Shown: one piece after another, positions 1 through 7,714 of the stretch | Position numbering within the stretch: position 1 is the stretch's first letter | How the letters are laid out: the number at the start of each line of letters is the position of its first letter | NCBI RefSeq assembly: GCF_902809865.1 | Contig: NZ_CADDWH010000001.1 | Span: 2,914,001-2,978,000, forward strand | Length of the DNA: 64,000 bases | Reading direction: 5' to 3' | Origin: Halobacillus sp. Marseille-Q1614 | Lineage (GTDB): Bacteria; Bacillota; Bacilli; Bacillales; Halobacillaceae | The notes under the pieces: model-generated | Seen by the model: only the letters and a program-made list of their open reading frames with translations | Told to the model about the DNA's origin: nothing | Databases searched by the model: none | Made by a program: the position numbers and the translations under genes

Positions 1-287
1 AAACCTTTAAAAAAGCCGTGGAACTGGAAATCAAATGGGCTCACCATATCATCGGCAGCAGTTTTCCAGGGATTCCAATTAAAGACTTAGAAGATTATAT
101 CCGCTATATTGCCAACAAACGCTGTAAGCTCCTTGGCGCAGTCAAGCCATACCCTGAATATAATGAAAATCCATTAAAATGGATTCGCGCTTATCAAGAA
201 GTCGATGAAGGAAAATCCGATTTCTTTGAGCAGAAATCAAGACAATACACGAAAGTATCAGAAGACAATGGATTCGATGATTTATAA
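1..287 (+). CDS. nrdB: Ribonucleotide reductase beta subunit (class Ia-like), C-terminal part
   Basis: Partial gene. The reading frame is open from base 3, so the gene begins outside the window and only about the last 95 residues are seen. The tail has the helix-rich end of the small (R2) subunit, with the family-like segment ANKRCKLLG, then NPLKWI and a DFFEQKSRQYTK stretch, and an acidic tail ending FDDL. In R2 proteins this flexible tail docks onto the large subunit. The radical-site ligands lie upstream and cannot be checked. The enzyme supplies dNTPs by reducing ribonucleoside diphosphates. The ending is unlike the usual Bacillus NrdF (class Ib) tail, so class Ia is favoured, but this is inference from a short piece. 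A terminator follows 19 bases after the stop. Confidence 0.82.
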   Translation, partial: TFKKAVELEIKWAHHIIGSSFPGIPIKDLEDYIRYIANKRCKLLGAVKPYPEYNENPLKWIRAYQEVDEGKSDFFEQKSRQYTKVSEDNGFDDL

Positions 288-305
288 ATCCGCGATCCTC
301 CCGCT

Positions 306-340
306 AACAGGTTATTCTCTTGAAGAATGGCCTGTTTTTT
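306..340 (+). terminator. Intrinsic terminator after nrdB
   Basis: AACAGG (306-311) pairs with CCTGTT (331-336), an inner ATTCT/AGAAT pair extends the stem, and a T run follows. It ends the ribonucleotide reductase transcript. Confidence 0.75.
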
Positions 341-373
341 ATTCTTTATGGTGATTAAGACTGCTCAATAAAT

Positions 374-841
374 AAAAACAGCTCAGGCCCTCCGTGGCCA
401 CTGAAAAACTGAAGATCTGTGAAAGGTAGAATTTCAAGAGATTTGTGCCCTTATTCCTTCATAAGTTTCACGATTTGTTTCCCATTAGCTGTGAAATTCG
501 CCATCGCACCTTGAATGTGGACGGTCTAACATCAAATCTCTCACTTTTATGTATTACTTTCATTGTACAAGAAAAAAGAGTGACTTTCTTTTAAAAATCT
601 AAGAAAATCACTCTTTATAGATTGGCTCTGTTGATTCTACGATGAGCGTTCGGTGGTGACGCCTGCGGGAACAGCGCGAGCCGAAGATCCACTTGGTCAA
701 GTGATCTTCTTGACTAAGTTAGCTTCAGGCCGTGCCCGCGGCAAGCATCCACCGACAAGCGGTTCGGAACAACAAACTTTAACAGCTCTTTTAGATTAGA
801 AAGGACTTTTTCAGTGGCTTCGGCCATCCTGAGCTGTTTTT
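374..841. repeat. Repeat A copy 1, inserted in the loop of the nadA terminator
   Basis: The outer arms AAAAACAGCTCAGG (374-387) and CCTGAGCTGTTTTT (828-841) form a terminator stem for nadA, whose stop codon is at 840-842, but about 440 bases separate them. The insert is bounded by inverted ends GGCCACTGAAAAA (395-407) and TTTTTCAGTGGC (near 809-820). Inside are an imperfect hairpin around AAAGAGTGAC (about 572-619) and a GC-rich core (about 645-805) that recurs about 95 percent identical at 45.08-45.25 kb. The minus strand of 450-530 reads like a short protein tail (ANFTANGKQIVKLMKE then stop). That is possibly the end of a lost transposase, but I cannot name a family. No intact gene lies here. 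Confidence 0.75.
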
Positions 842-1937
842 ATCGCGACAACATTCTTTCCAGGGCAGCCATTGCCAGCTGTTTAGTCTCTGTATCCACG
901 GTTATAATATGGTGAGGATCCTCCTCTATAATGCTTTCAAGTGACCATAGCAAATGAGGCAGGTCAATTCGGTTCATTGTTAAGCATGAACACATATTAG
1001 GATTTAATGAAAAAACATTTTTTTCAGCTTCCTGCTGTGCTATACGGTTTACTAGGTTCATCTCTGTTCCAACGGCCCATTTCGTTCCAGCAGGGGCTTG
1101 TCGAATCACATCGATAATTTTATTCGTCGATCCCGCTTCATCTGCTGACTGAACAACATCGAATGAACACTCCGGGTGGACGATTACATTTACATCAGGG
1201 TGATTAGCTTTTACTTGCTTTATATTTTCTAAGGTGAATTTTTCATGTACAGAGCAGTGCCCCTTCCACAAGATCATTCGAATATTATGAGCTTCTCCTT
1301 CATATTCAAGCGTATCACTTAACGGGTTCCATACAGCCATTTGGCTCAGGGAAATCCCAAGGTCATAAGCCGTATTACGACCCAGATGCTGATCAGGCAG
1401 AAATAGAACACACTGCTTCTTAGTAAAAGCCCATTCAAGCATCTGAGCAGCATTTGAAGAGGTTACGGTCGAACCGTTATGTTCTCCGCAAAAAGCTTTA
1501 ATCGCGGCTGTACTATTAACGTAGGTGACTGGCAGAATGTTATCTCCCAGCTTCGCCTGGAGTTTTGGCCATGCTCTTTCCACTTGCTGAATAGTAGCCA
1601 TATCAGCCATAGAACAGCCAGCTCTTAAATCTGGGAGCAGCACTGTTTGATGCTCAGCAGATAGTATATCAGCTGTTTCTGCCATAAAGTGCACCCCACA
1701 AAAAACGATATACTCTGCCTCTTTGTTGCTCGCAGCTGCCTTTGCCAGCTGCAGCGAGTCCCCGGTCGCATCGGCAAATTGAATAACTTCATCTTTTTGA
1801 TAATAATGCCCTGGCATATATAGACGTTTTCCGAGCTTTCTTTTTATTGACCAGACCCGTCTTTTCATCTCCTGTTCACTCATCGAGCGGATATGCTCAG
1901 GAAGTGTATGAGCCTGAAAGCTTTGTAAGACCTTCAT
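840..1937 (-). CDS. nadA: Quinolinate synthase NadA
   Basis: Condenses iminoaspartate with dihydroxyacetone phosphate to quinolinate, the second step of de novo NAD synthesis, using a [4Fe-4S] cluster in the cytoplasm. The 365-residue length fits the longer Bacillus-type NadA. Visible family motifs are the early MPGHYYQKDEV, then GDSLQLAKAA, FCGVHFMAETAD (Cys about 80), AGCSMADM (Cys about 108), HPECSFDVV (Cys about 257) and NMCSCLTMNRIDLP near residue 318. Three of these cysteines should ligate the cluster. It is the last gene of nadB-nadC-nadA, 33 bases after nadC. The divergent nifS probably supplies its sulfur, as known for Bacillus subtilis. Its terminator is split by repeat A. Confidence 0.97.
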   Translation of the reverse strand: MKVLQSFQAHTLPEHIRSMSEQEMKRRVWSIKRKLGKRLYMPGHYYQKDEVIQFADATGDSLQLAKAAASNKEAEYIVFCGVHFMAETADILSAEHQTVLLPDLRAGCSMADMATIQQVERAWPKLQAKLGDNILPVTYVNSTAAIKAFCGEHNGSTVTSSNAAQMLEWAFTKKQCVLFLPDQHLGRNTAYDLGISLSQMAVWNPLSDTLEYEGEAHNIRMILWKGHCSVHEKFTLENIKQVKANHPDVNVIVHPECSFDVVQSADEAGSTNKIIDVIRQAPAGTKWAVGTEMNLVNRIAQQEAEKNVFSLNPNMCSCLTMNRIDLPHLLWSLESIIEEDPHHIITVDTETKQLAMAALERMLSR

Positions 1938-1970
1938 GTAATGACTTCCTTTCTATCTTGAATTTAATAA

Positions 1971-2813
1971 TTACTGTTTTGGGCTTTCTATTAAAAGGCT
2001 GATATCAGCTGCTTCGACAGAATGTGTGAGACTACCAAGGGAAATATAATGAACGCCGCACCCTTTATATGAAACTATATTGCTGAGAGTTATATTTCCC
2101 GATGCCTCCGTTTGAATGCCGTCAGGGACGAGAGCTGTACAATTTTTAATATCATCTGGTTTGCAGTTATCAAACATGATGACATCAGCGCCGGCTTCAA
2201 CCGCTTCTTTAACTTCCCTCTCACTTGTCGTTTCCACTTCAATTTTAATCATATGGCCCGCTGATTCTTTTACCTTCCTCACCGCTTCGGTAATACTTCC
2301 GGCAGCTGAAATATGGTTATCTTTAATCATTACCGCATCATAAAGTCCGTAACGATGACTCCTCCCGCCGCCGCACTTAACAGCATACTTATCAAACATT
2401 CTTAGGCCGGGTATTGTTTTTCGCGTATCACAAATGCGTATAGATGGATCGTTCAATAAAGCTGCGGCCCGAGCAGTCATCGATGCTATACCGCTCAATC
2501 GCTGGATAAGATTAAGGATTACGCGCTCAGCACTTAAAATCGCGGCCGTACTTCCGTTTATTTCTGCTAAGATTTGGCCTTTTGTTATCAGTTCACCATC
2601 TTGTACAAAAATCGTTATTTCTGCCTGACTATCCAAGAGGCGGAATCCCTCTCTAATTACTTCTCCTCCGCAAAATAAGCCTTCACTTTTCGCAGTCACT
2701 CTTGCCGAAGACGTGTGTTGGCTGGAAAAAATAGCTTCCGTCGTTACATCTCCTGTCCCGACATCCTCTAGAAAAAAACTTCTCAGCTTTTCATTAATTA
2801 ATAACGGGTTCAT
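1971..2813 (-). CDS. nadC: Nicotinate-nucleotide pyrophosphorylase (quinolinate phosphoribosyltransferase)
   Basis: Converts quinolinate and PRPP to nicotinate mononucleotide with loss of CO2, the third step of de novo NAD synthesis. Family motifs are DTRKTIPGLR, KCGGGRSHRYGL, MIKDNH and the TIM-barrel strand EVETT with ADVIMFDN. I chose the ATG at 2813 because AAAGGAA lies eight bases before it. An in-frame ATG six codons upstream (2831) has no comparable site. The product is 280 residues, normal for the family. The start lies inside the end of nadB (about 20 bases overlap), so translation is probably coupled. The gene sits between nadB and nadA in one operon. Confidence 0.96.
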   Translation of the reverse strand: MNPLLINEKLRSFFLEDVGTGDVTTEAIFSSQHTSSARVTAKSEGLFCGGEVIREGFRLLDSQAEITIFVQDGELITKGQILAEINGSTAAILSAERVILNLIQRLSGIASMTARAAALLNDPSIRICDTRKTIPGLRMFDKYAVKCGGGRSHRYGLYDAVMIKDNHISAAGSITEAVRKVKESAGHMIKIEVETTSEREVKEAVEAGADVIMFDNCKPDDIKNCTALVPDGIQTEASGNITLSNIVSYKGCGVHYISLGSLTHSVEAADISLLIESPKQ

Positions 2814-4398
2814 CGTATCTGTTCCTTTCATGCCCAGACCTTTTCTTTTCTATAGACGGCTTTAACGATCCGCCTTCCCAATTGATTGATAGACTGGACC
2901 ATTTTTCTGATTCTGTCGGGTAATCTGCCCGTATATGAGCCCCTCTTGATTCTGTCCTTTCCAATGCTGAATTTATGACCATCCAAGCCACAGTCAGCAT
3001 ATTCTTAATTGTCAGCTGTTCTTCAGTTAACTCGAAAGAAGCAGAACGCAGCAGATAAGGTTGAAAGTTCACAAGCCACTCTCTCATTTGGAGTAAGTTT
3101 TCCTTTGTCTTAACAATACCTGCCCACTCATCCATTCTCCCTTTCAGCTCACCCAGTTCTGGCAATATAGGCGGCACTGAACTGAGCGGCCAGTGAACTT
3201 GGCTTGCCTTTTCCACTGAAAGACCTTCGTGTTTTAAACGGCTTCCCAAAAGTAAAGCTGAAGCTGCGGCTTCCAACAGAGAATTACTGGCAAGCCGGTT
3301 GGCGCCGTGAAGGCCGGTGCATGCAGCTTCCCCAATAGCATATAGACCTTTAATGGAAGTCTCTCCCCATTCATTTGCTGCAATCCCCCCCATCATAAAG
3401 TGAGCGCCCGGGCGGACCGGAAGTAGATTTCCAGCCAGATTAATTCCTTCTGCCAGAACTCGTCCAGCAATCGTCGGGAACCTTTCGGGAAAATCCGGAA
3501 CATTTTTAATCGATAGAAATACTTCTCTGCCGCTTTTCAAATTTTCGTAGACCGCCAATGAAGTAACCGAGCGTGGAGCTAAGTCTTTTAGGGGGTGGCG
3601 ATCTTTCATAATGGAATGGTTGAATTCATCTACTAAAATACCGCCTTCTCCTCTAATTGCTTCAGATAACAGCCCAGCTCCTCTCCCTCTAGCAAAGAGC
3701 ATCGTAGGATGAAACTGCATGTATTCCATATCGACGAGCTTTGCACCCGCTCGGTAAGCCATCGCTAAGCCGTCCCCTGTTGACTCTTCTGCATTAGAAG
3801 TAATCGAATACAGCTGGCCGCACCCTCCTGCAGCAACTATAGTGGCATCGGCAAAAATGACCACAGGCTCCCCTTCTTTATTTTTCCCTCTTACACCAGT
3901 ACACCTGCCTTCTTTCATCACAAGATCATACGCGTTAAAAAGCTCCAGCACCTCGACATTTTTCGTGATTCTCTTTTTTAATTGCTCGATGATATGCCAG
4001 CCCGTCGCGTCTCCCCCCGCATGATAAATCCGGCGGCTGCTGTGGGCACCTTCTTTAGCTAGATCAAATTCACCGCCCCTGTTTTTATCAAACGCTACCC
4101 CGAGTGATATTAACTTTTCCATAACTTGTGGGGCCTGCTTAAGTATATTTGTCACTATGTTTCGAGCGTTCACATAACGCCCGGCCTCCACTGTATCTTC
4201 AATGTGTAGTTCTACACTATCATTGCGGCCAAGCGCTGCAGCTATTCCTCCCTGTGCTTTGCTCGAGTTCCCGGCACCGAGAGCAGACTTCGTCACTAAA
4301 ACAACTTTTTTCTCTGCCGGCAATTCTAATGCTGTCAGCAAACCGGCAATTCCGCTTCCAATGATGACAACCTCTGTTTCCATTACTTTTGGTTCCAT
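2794..4398 (-). CDS. nadB: L-aspartate oxidase NadB
   Basis: FAD enzyme that oxidises L-aspartate to iminoaspartate, the entry step of de novo NAD synthesis and substrate supply for NadA. The N-terminus has the dinucleotide-binding GSGIAGL followed by the succinate-dehydrogenase-like AQGGIAAA. Further on come HPTMLFARG, RGEGGILVDE, APRSVTSLA, GAHFMMGGIA and HGANRLASNSLLE, all typical of NadB. The length of 534 matches the family. AAAGGGGATC precedes the first ATG. It is the first gene of nadB-nadC-nadA and is transcribed away from nifS. The last residues are encoded in the region overlapping the nadC start. Confidence 0.97.
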   Translation of the reverse strand: MEPKVMETEVVIIGSGIAGLLTALELPAEKKVVLVTKSALGAGNSSKAQGGIAAALGRNDSVELHIEDTVEAGRYVNARNIVTNILKQAPQVMEKLISLGVAFDKNRGGEFDLAKEGAHSSRRIYHAGGDATGWHIIEQLKKRITKNVEVLELFNAYDLVMKEGRCTGVRGKNKEGEPVVIFADATIVAAGGCGQLYSITSNAEESTGDGLAMAYRAGAKLVDMEYMQFHPTMLFARGRGAGLLSEAIRGEGGILVDEFNHSIMKDRHPLKDLAPRSVTSLAVYENLKSGREVFLSIKNVPDFPERFPTIAGRVLAEGINLAGNLLPVRPGAHFMMGGIAANEWGETSIKGLYAIGEAACTGLHGANRLASNSLLEAAASALLLGSRLKHEGLSVEKASQVHWPLSSVPPILPELGELKGRMDEWAGIVKTKENLLQMREWLVNFQPYLLRSASFELTEEQLTIKNMLTVAWMVINSALERTESRGAHIRADYPTESEKWSSLSINWEGGSLKPSIEKKRSGHERNRYDEPVIN

Positions 4399-4535
4399 TC
4401 CGATCCCCTTTTGTGTGTATATACATTAGTCTTGACATATATATTTACATACTTTTAAACTAGGAGCAAGAAGAAATTTAATATTATGTGAAATATTGAA
4501 CGAATAAGTGAGCAATTTAGGAAATGAGGGGTAAA
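4399..4535. promoter_or_regulatory. Divergent nadB/nifS control region
   Basis: A 137-base AT-rich gap between two divergent genes. It holds the perfect palindrome TGTATATACA (4416-4425) and TTGACA (4432-4437) pointing towards nifS, with a weak TTAAAC 17 bases on. In Bacillus the same gene pair is repressed by NiaR (YrxA) when nicotinate is plentiful. The palindrome is a candidate site only by position, and I cannot confirm the NiaR consensus. Confidence 0.4.
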
Positions 4536-5684
4536 ATGATTTATCTCGACCATTGTGCTACAACTCCAATGAGTGAGGAATCTATAGAAGCTTATGTAAC
4601 AGCCGCTCGAACATATTTTGGGAATGAACAAAGTCTGCATGATGAGGGAGAGTCGGCGAGACAATTAATTATGCATTGTAAGGAAGAGCTTGCTGGCATT
4701 ATCAAAGGAGAGACAGAAGGTATTTTTTTTACGAGCGGAGGTTCTGACAGTAACCATTCCACGATATTAAGCCTCGCTTATGGAAATGCACAGCGCGGCA
4801 GACATATTATTACCTCTCCGCTTGAACATCCATCCATATATCAGGCGTTAGATAAGCTTAAAGATGCAGGATTTGAGGTAGATGAGACAGAAGTCCATCC
4901 AAATGGACAAATATCAATTACTTCTCTTAATAAACTAATTCGGTCGGACACTATTTTAGTAACTATATGCCATGCCAGCAGCGAAACGGGTGTCCTTCAG
5001 CCTCTTGAGGAGATAGGAAAAATTTTAAAAGAGAAAGATTGTTTGTTTCATAGTGATGCCGTGCAGACATTCGCTAAAATACCTATTGATGTAAGAGGTT
5101 GGAACATAAACGCACTTTCTTTTTCATCCCACAAAATTAATGGTCCTAAAAATACAGGAGGCTGTTATATTTCCCCTACTGTATCACGAAAGAGCCTCTA
5201 TCCGGATATTATTCATCAGGATGGATTTAAATCAGGGACAGTTGATGGTCCCGGAATTGCCGCTTTCACATCGGCCGCTATGATCATGCATGAAGACTCC
5301 TTTTCTTTAAATAAGAGATGGAAGGAAATGCAGGATTGGTTTCTAGCTCGTCTTAATAGAAGCCACTTTATGTTAATCGGAGATCGTCATAACCGCCTGC
5401 CTCATCATCTAGCTTTAAGGGCTGATGGTCTCGAAGGCCAGTGGGTTATGCTTGCATGCAACCAAAAAAGCATAGCAATTTCATCAGGAAGCGCCTGTAA
5501 ATCCTCACATTCAGCGCCACCAAAGAGCCTTTTAGCGATGGGATATACCCCTGAAGAAGCTCACGGGCTTTTTCGAATTAGTTTTGGCAGGACCACCACC
5601 TTTGAAGAACTTCAGCAGACGATTAAAGTGATGAACGAATTAATCACAAAAAAAACAATTCAGCTTAGCCTTCACAGGGCGTAA
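4536..5684 (+). CDS. nifS: Cysteine desulfurase, NifS type (NAD-locus)
   Basis: PLP enzyme that takes sulfur from cysteine. In Bacillus the copy divergent from nadBCA serves Fe-S cluster assembly on NadA. Motifs are an N-terminal IYLDHCATTP, CHASSETG, HSDAVQ, the PLP lysine in SSHKINGPK (about residue 201) and the persulfide-loop cysteine in SSGSACKSSH (about residue 324). I start at the ATG at 4536, preceded by GAGGGG at the right distance. An in-frame ATG at 4524 would sit within that ribosome site. The product is 382 residues, a normal length. The usual YLDNAATT is YLDHCATT here, a mild substitution near the cofactor. Confidence 0.94.
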   Translation: MIYLDHCATTPMSEESIEAYVTAARTYFGNEQSLHDEGESARQLIMHCKEELAGIIKGETEGIFFTSGGSDSNHSTILSLAYGNAQRGRHIITSPLEHPSIYQALDKLKDAGFEVDETEVHPNGQISITSLNKLIRSDTILVTICHASSETGVLQPLEEIGKILKEKDCLFHSDAVQTFAKIPIDVRGWNINALSFSSHKINGPKNTGGCYISPTVSRKSLYPDIIHQDGFKSGTVDGPGIAAFTSAAMIMHEDSFSLNKRWKEMQDWFLARLNRSHFMLIGDRHNRLPHHLALRADGLEGQWVMLACNQKSIAISSGSACKSSHSAPPKSLLAMGYTPEEAHGLFRISFGRTTTFEELQQTIKVMNELITKKTIQLSLHRA

Positions 5685-5696
5685 GCTGATTTTTTA
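5659..5696 (+). terminator. Terminator overlapping the nifS stop
   Basis: TCAGCTTA and TAAGCTGA form a stem followed by six T. The stop codon (5682-5684) lies inside the hairpin. Confidence 0.65.
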
Positions 5697-5773
5697 CGTA
5701 AACTTTCAAAAAATCGTGTTATCCTAGTAATATTATTAAGAAAACCTCGCCGGGAGGAGTGTCGTCTAATTTT

Positions 5774-6349
5774 ATGAAGTGGGACAAATTAATCGGAAAG
5801 CAGCAGCCGACAGAAGACAGCGATCATTCCCTGGAGATAAAAGTGGAGCATTGGATCAAAACATACAGCCATGACTTAAAATGGCTGGCTTACTCTTATG
5901 TAAAAGACCATTCGCTGGCAGAAGATATCACACAGGATGCCTTTATTAAAGCTTACGAGAAATATGATTCCTTTAAAAAGCAATCCAGCGAAAAGACGTG
6001 GCTTTACAAAATAACGATAAATTTATGCAAGGACCATCTGAAAAGCTCTTACATCCGCCGTGTCTTTAAAAAAGGGCTGGAAGTTTTTCAGAACCTGCCC
6101 TCTCAACATGAAACACCTGAGCAGTACACCATTCATAAAAGCGAAGATGAGGAGCTTCTCGAACATATTTTAAGGCTTGAAGATAAATACCGGGAAGTCG
6201 TGATCCTCTACTATTTTGAAGAATTTGAAGTAAAGGATATGGCTCAACTATTAAATGTCAGTCCCAATACGGTGAAAACAAGACTGCGTAGAGCAAGGCA
6301 AATCTTACAAGAACAGCTAGTTTCCGAAGGGGGGTCTACTTATGAATGA
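5774..6349 (+). CDS. ECF-type RNA polymerase sigma factor
   Basis: Alternative sigma factor with two domains. Region 2 (about residues 30-95) contains DHSLAEDITQDAFIKAYEKYDSF in two pieces typical of ECF factors, followed by KTWLYKITINLCKDHLKS. Region 4 (about 130-185) contains YREVVILYYFEEF and NVSPNTVKTRLRRAR, the -35-binding helix-turn-helix. The start is uncertain. GGAGG (5753-5757) directly abuts a GTG at 5759 and is 16 bases before the ATG used here. The stop overlaps the start of the next gene by eight bases, and that gene encodes a single-pass membrane protein, the usual sigma/anti-sigma arrangement. In Bacillus such pairs respond to cell-envelope stress. The trigger here is unknown. 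Confidence 0.9.
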   Translation: MKWDKLIGKQQPTEDSDHSLEIKVEHWIKTYSHDLKWLAYSYVKDHSLAEDITQDAFIKAYEKYDSFKKQSSEKTWLYKITINLCKDHLKSSYIRRVFKKGLEVFQNLPSQHETPEQYTIHKSEDEELLEHILRLEDKYREVVILYYFEEFEVKDMAQLLNVSPNTVKTRLRRARQILQEQLVSEGGSTYE

Positions 6350-6983
6350 ACTGATGGATCACCGGTTAAAAAAGATGAATCATCAAGTGAAATATGAAAA
6401 GGTTCCAATGGGTGAACATGAAGTTCATAAAATGATTCATCAAGTTAAAAACCAGCCCGCCACACCGCGGACAAGCTGGGCAAAAACGGCACTCCCCTTC
6501 CCCGCTATGGCTATATTGGCTGTGATTGCCTTTCAGTTTTATAACCAGCCATCAGATACAGAGACTTTTGACGTAACCCTTAACTCTCAGCGTTCGGCTG
6601 ACATGGAGATGAAAGACCTTCAGACGCAGAATATAGAATCCGCAGAGAAGATTGAGCTGGTGAGCGGAAATACGAAAGATACCTCGACAATAGTGAGGCA
6701 GACCTATATTATTCATAATGATGAATTTTACGTTCAAACCGGGAGACAGGTTCAGCCTGACGAACTCGATAAGCCAGTCGGAACTGCGACGCCTAAACCT
6801 TCTGAATCGCAGAAGTTCATACCATTCACTCAGCACGAAACGATCTATGCAGTGAAAGGCGAAGATGAACAGCATATCGTCGCCATTAAAAGCTGGCAGA
6901 GCACAGGTATCGGCAGCGGGAATATAAGCCAGCAGGGATATTTTGTTTTTGAAAAAGAAGAAGCTCTCCCGATCGCCCAATAA
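6342..6983 (+). CDS. Putative membrane anti-sigma factor
   Basis: 213 residues: a short charged cytoplasmic N-terminus of about 45 residues, one hydrophobic segment (about 47-63, LPFPAMAILAVIAFQFY), then an extracytoplasmic domain of about 150 residues. Its start overlaps the end of the ECF sigma gene by eight bases, giving translational coupling. This topology and position are those of anti-sigma factors of the RsiX/RsiW kind. The N-terminal part lacks an obvious zinc HxxxCxxC motif, so it is not a classical ZAS-domain protein. The call rests on context more than on sequence similarity. A strong bidirectional terminator follows. Confidence 0.7.
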   Translation: MNELMDHRLKKMNHQVKYEKVPMGEHEVHKMIHQVKNQPATPRTSWAKTALPFPAMAILAVIAFQFYNQPSDTETFDVTLNSQRSADMEMKDLQTQNIESAEKIELVSGNTKDTSTIVRQTYIIHNDEFYVQTGRQVQPDELDKPVGTATPKPSESQKFIPFTQHETIYAVKGEDEQHIVAIKSWQSTGIGSGNISQQGYFVFEKEEALPIAQ

Positions 6984-6987
6984 AAAC

Positions 6988-7036
6988 AAAAGCTGTGTTA
7001 AACAGAGCTTAGAAAGGCTTTGTTTACACAGCTTTT
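6988..7036. terminator. Bidirectional terminator between anti-sigma and UDG genes
   Basis: AAAGCTGTGTTAAACA (6989-7004) and TGTTTACACAGCTTT (7021-7035) form a long stem with a T run on the plus side and the matching A run on the other, serving both converging genes. Confidence 0.8.
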
Positions 7037-7037
7037 T

Positions 7038-7676
7038 TTATATATTCTGTTCCGATAAATAATCTTTTAGACGATCGAGAGAGGCGTAAATATCTTCTTT
7101 GATTTTTGGATTGTAGAAAACAGCCGCCGGGTGATAAAGCGGAAAAACCGCATAGTTCTTTACCGTCGGCTTAAATTCATCGTTCTCGAGCTTTAAAACC
7201 GGTGTGTTGATCACTTCACCTAGCACCTGGCTGATTTTATAATCCTTTCCCGCCAGCCTCTCTAAAGCGACTCCCCCTAAAGCAATAATGACTTTAGGAT
7301 CTGCCTTTTCAATCTGGTAATCAAGAATAGGAGCATGAGCAATGATTTCCTTTTGATTCGGCTTCCGGTTAGCTTTTCTTCGTCCGGTTTCACTCTTCTT
7401 CGATGTGGTATCCACCCATTTATACGGCCGGCTCCTTACAGCACTTGTAATATAAATATCTTCTCTTTTCAGACCTAAATAGTAGAGCTGTTTATCAAGC
7501 TCATCTCCGGCCCGGCCAATAAAAGGGACCCCTTCGACTGCTTCTTTTTCCCCGGGTGCTTCTCCGACAAGCATAATATCTGCTTCAGGGTTGCCTTCTC
7601 CCAGCACAAACCCTTCCACTTTTAGGTCTTTCATTTTTTCTTCCGCTTGATTTAACAAGTCTTCAGGCAGCTCCAT
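7038..7676 (-). CDS. Uracil-DNA glycosylase superfamily protein (family 4-like, no cysteines)
   Basis: Probable DNA-repair enzyme of the uracil-DNA glycosylase fold, 212 residues. Motif 1 is GEAPGEKEAVEGVPFIGRAG (about residues 37-56), very like family 4/5 enzymes. VIIALGG and the late HPAAVFYNP supply the other conserved strands and the motif-2 histidine. Family 4 enzymes normally hold a [4Fe-4S] cluster through four cysteines. This protein has no cysteine at all, and the stretch where one pair would lie reads SAVRSRPYKW. A charged insertion (TSKKSETGRRKANRKPNQ) follows it. It may be a cluster-free branch, and uracil excision is inferred. GGAGGTGG precedes the ATG. It stands alone between two terminators. 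Confidence 0.8.
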   Translation of the reverse strand: MELPEDLLNQAEEKMKDLKVEGFVLGEGNPEADIMLVGEAPGEKEAVEGVPFIGRAGDELDKQLYYLGLKREDIYITSAVRSRPYKWVDTTSKKSETGRRKANRKPNQKEIIAHAPILDYQIEKADPKVIIALGGVALERLAGKDYKISQVLGEVINTPVLKLENDEFKPTVKNYAVFPLYHPAAVFYNPKIKEDIYASLDRLKDYLSEQNI

Positions 7677-7714
7677 ACTCCCACCTCCATCTATATTTCA
7701 TTATTTTCACACTG

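Noticed and set aside
374-841. Group IIC intron, because such introns target terminators in Bacillaceae
   Set aside because: The insert is only about 440 bases, has terminal inverted repeats, lies in the loop rather than after the stem, and shows no domain V or reverse transcriptase.
5690-5760. ECF self-regulated promoter before the sigma gene at 5.8 kb
   Set aside because: TAAAC and CGTG are present, but the spacing is about 11 bases instead of about 16.
6552-6989. 145-residue frame opposite the anti-sigma gene
   Set aside because: Shadow of a well-supported gene, with no ribosome site.
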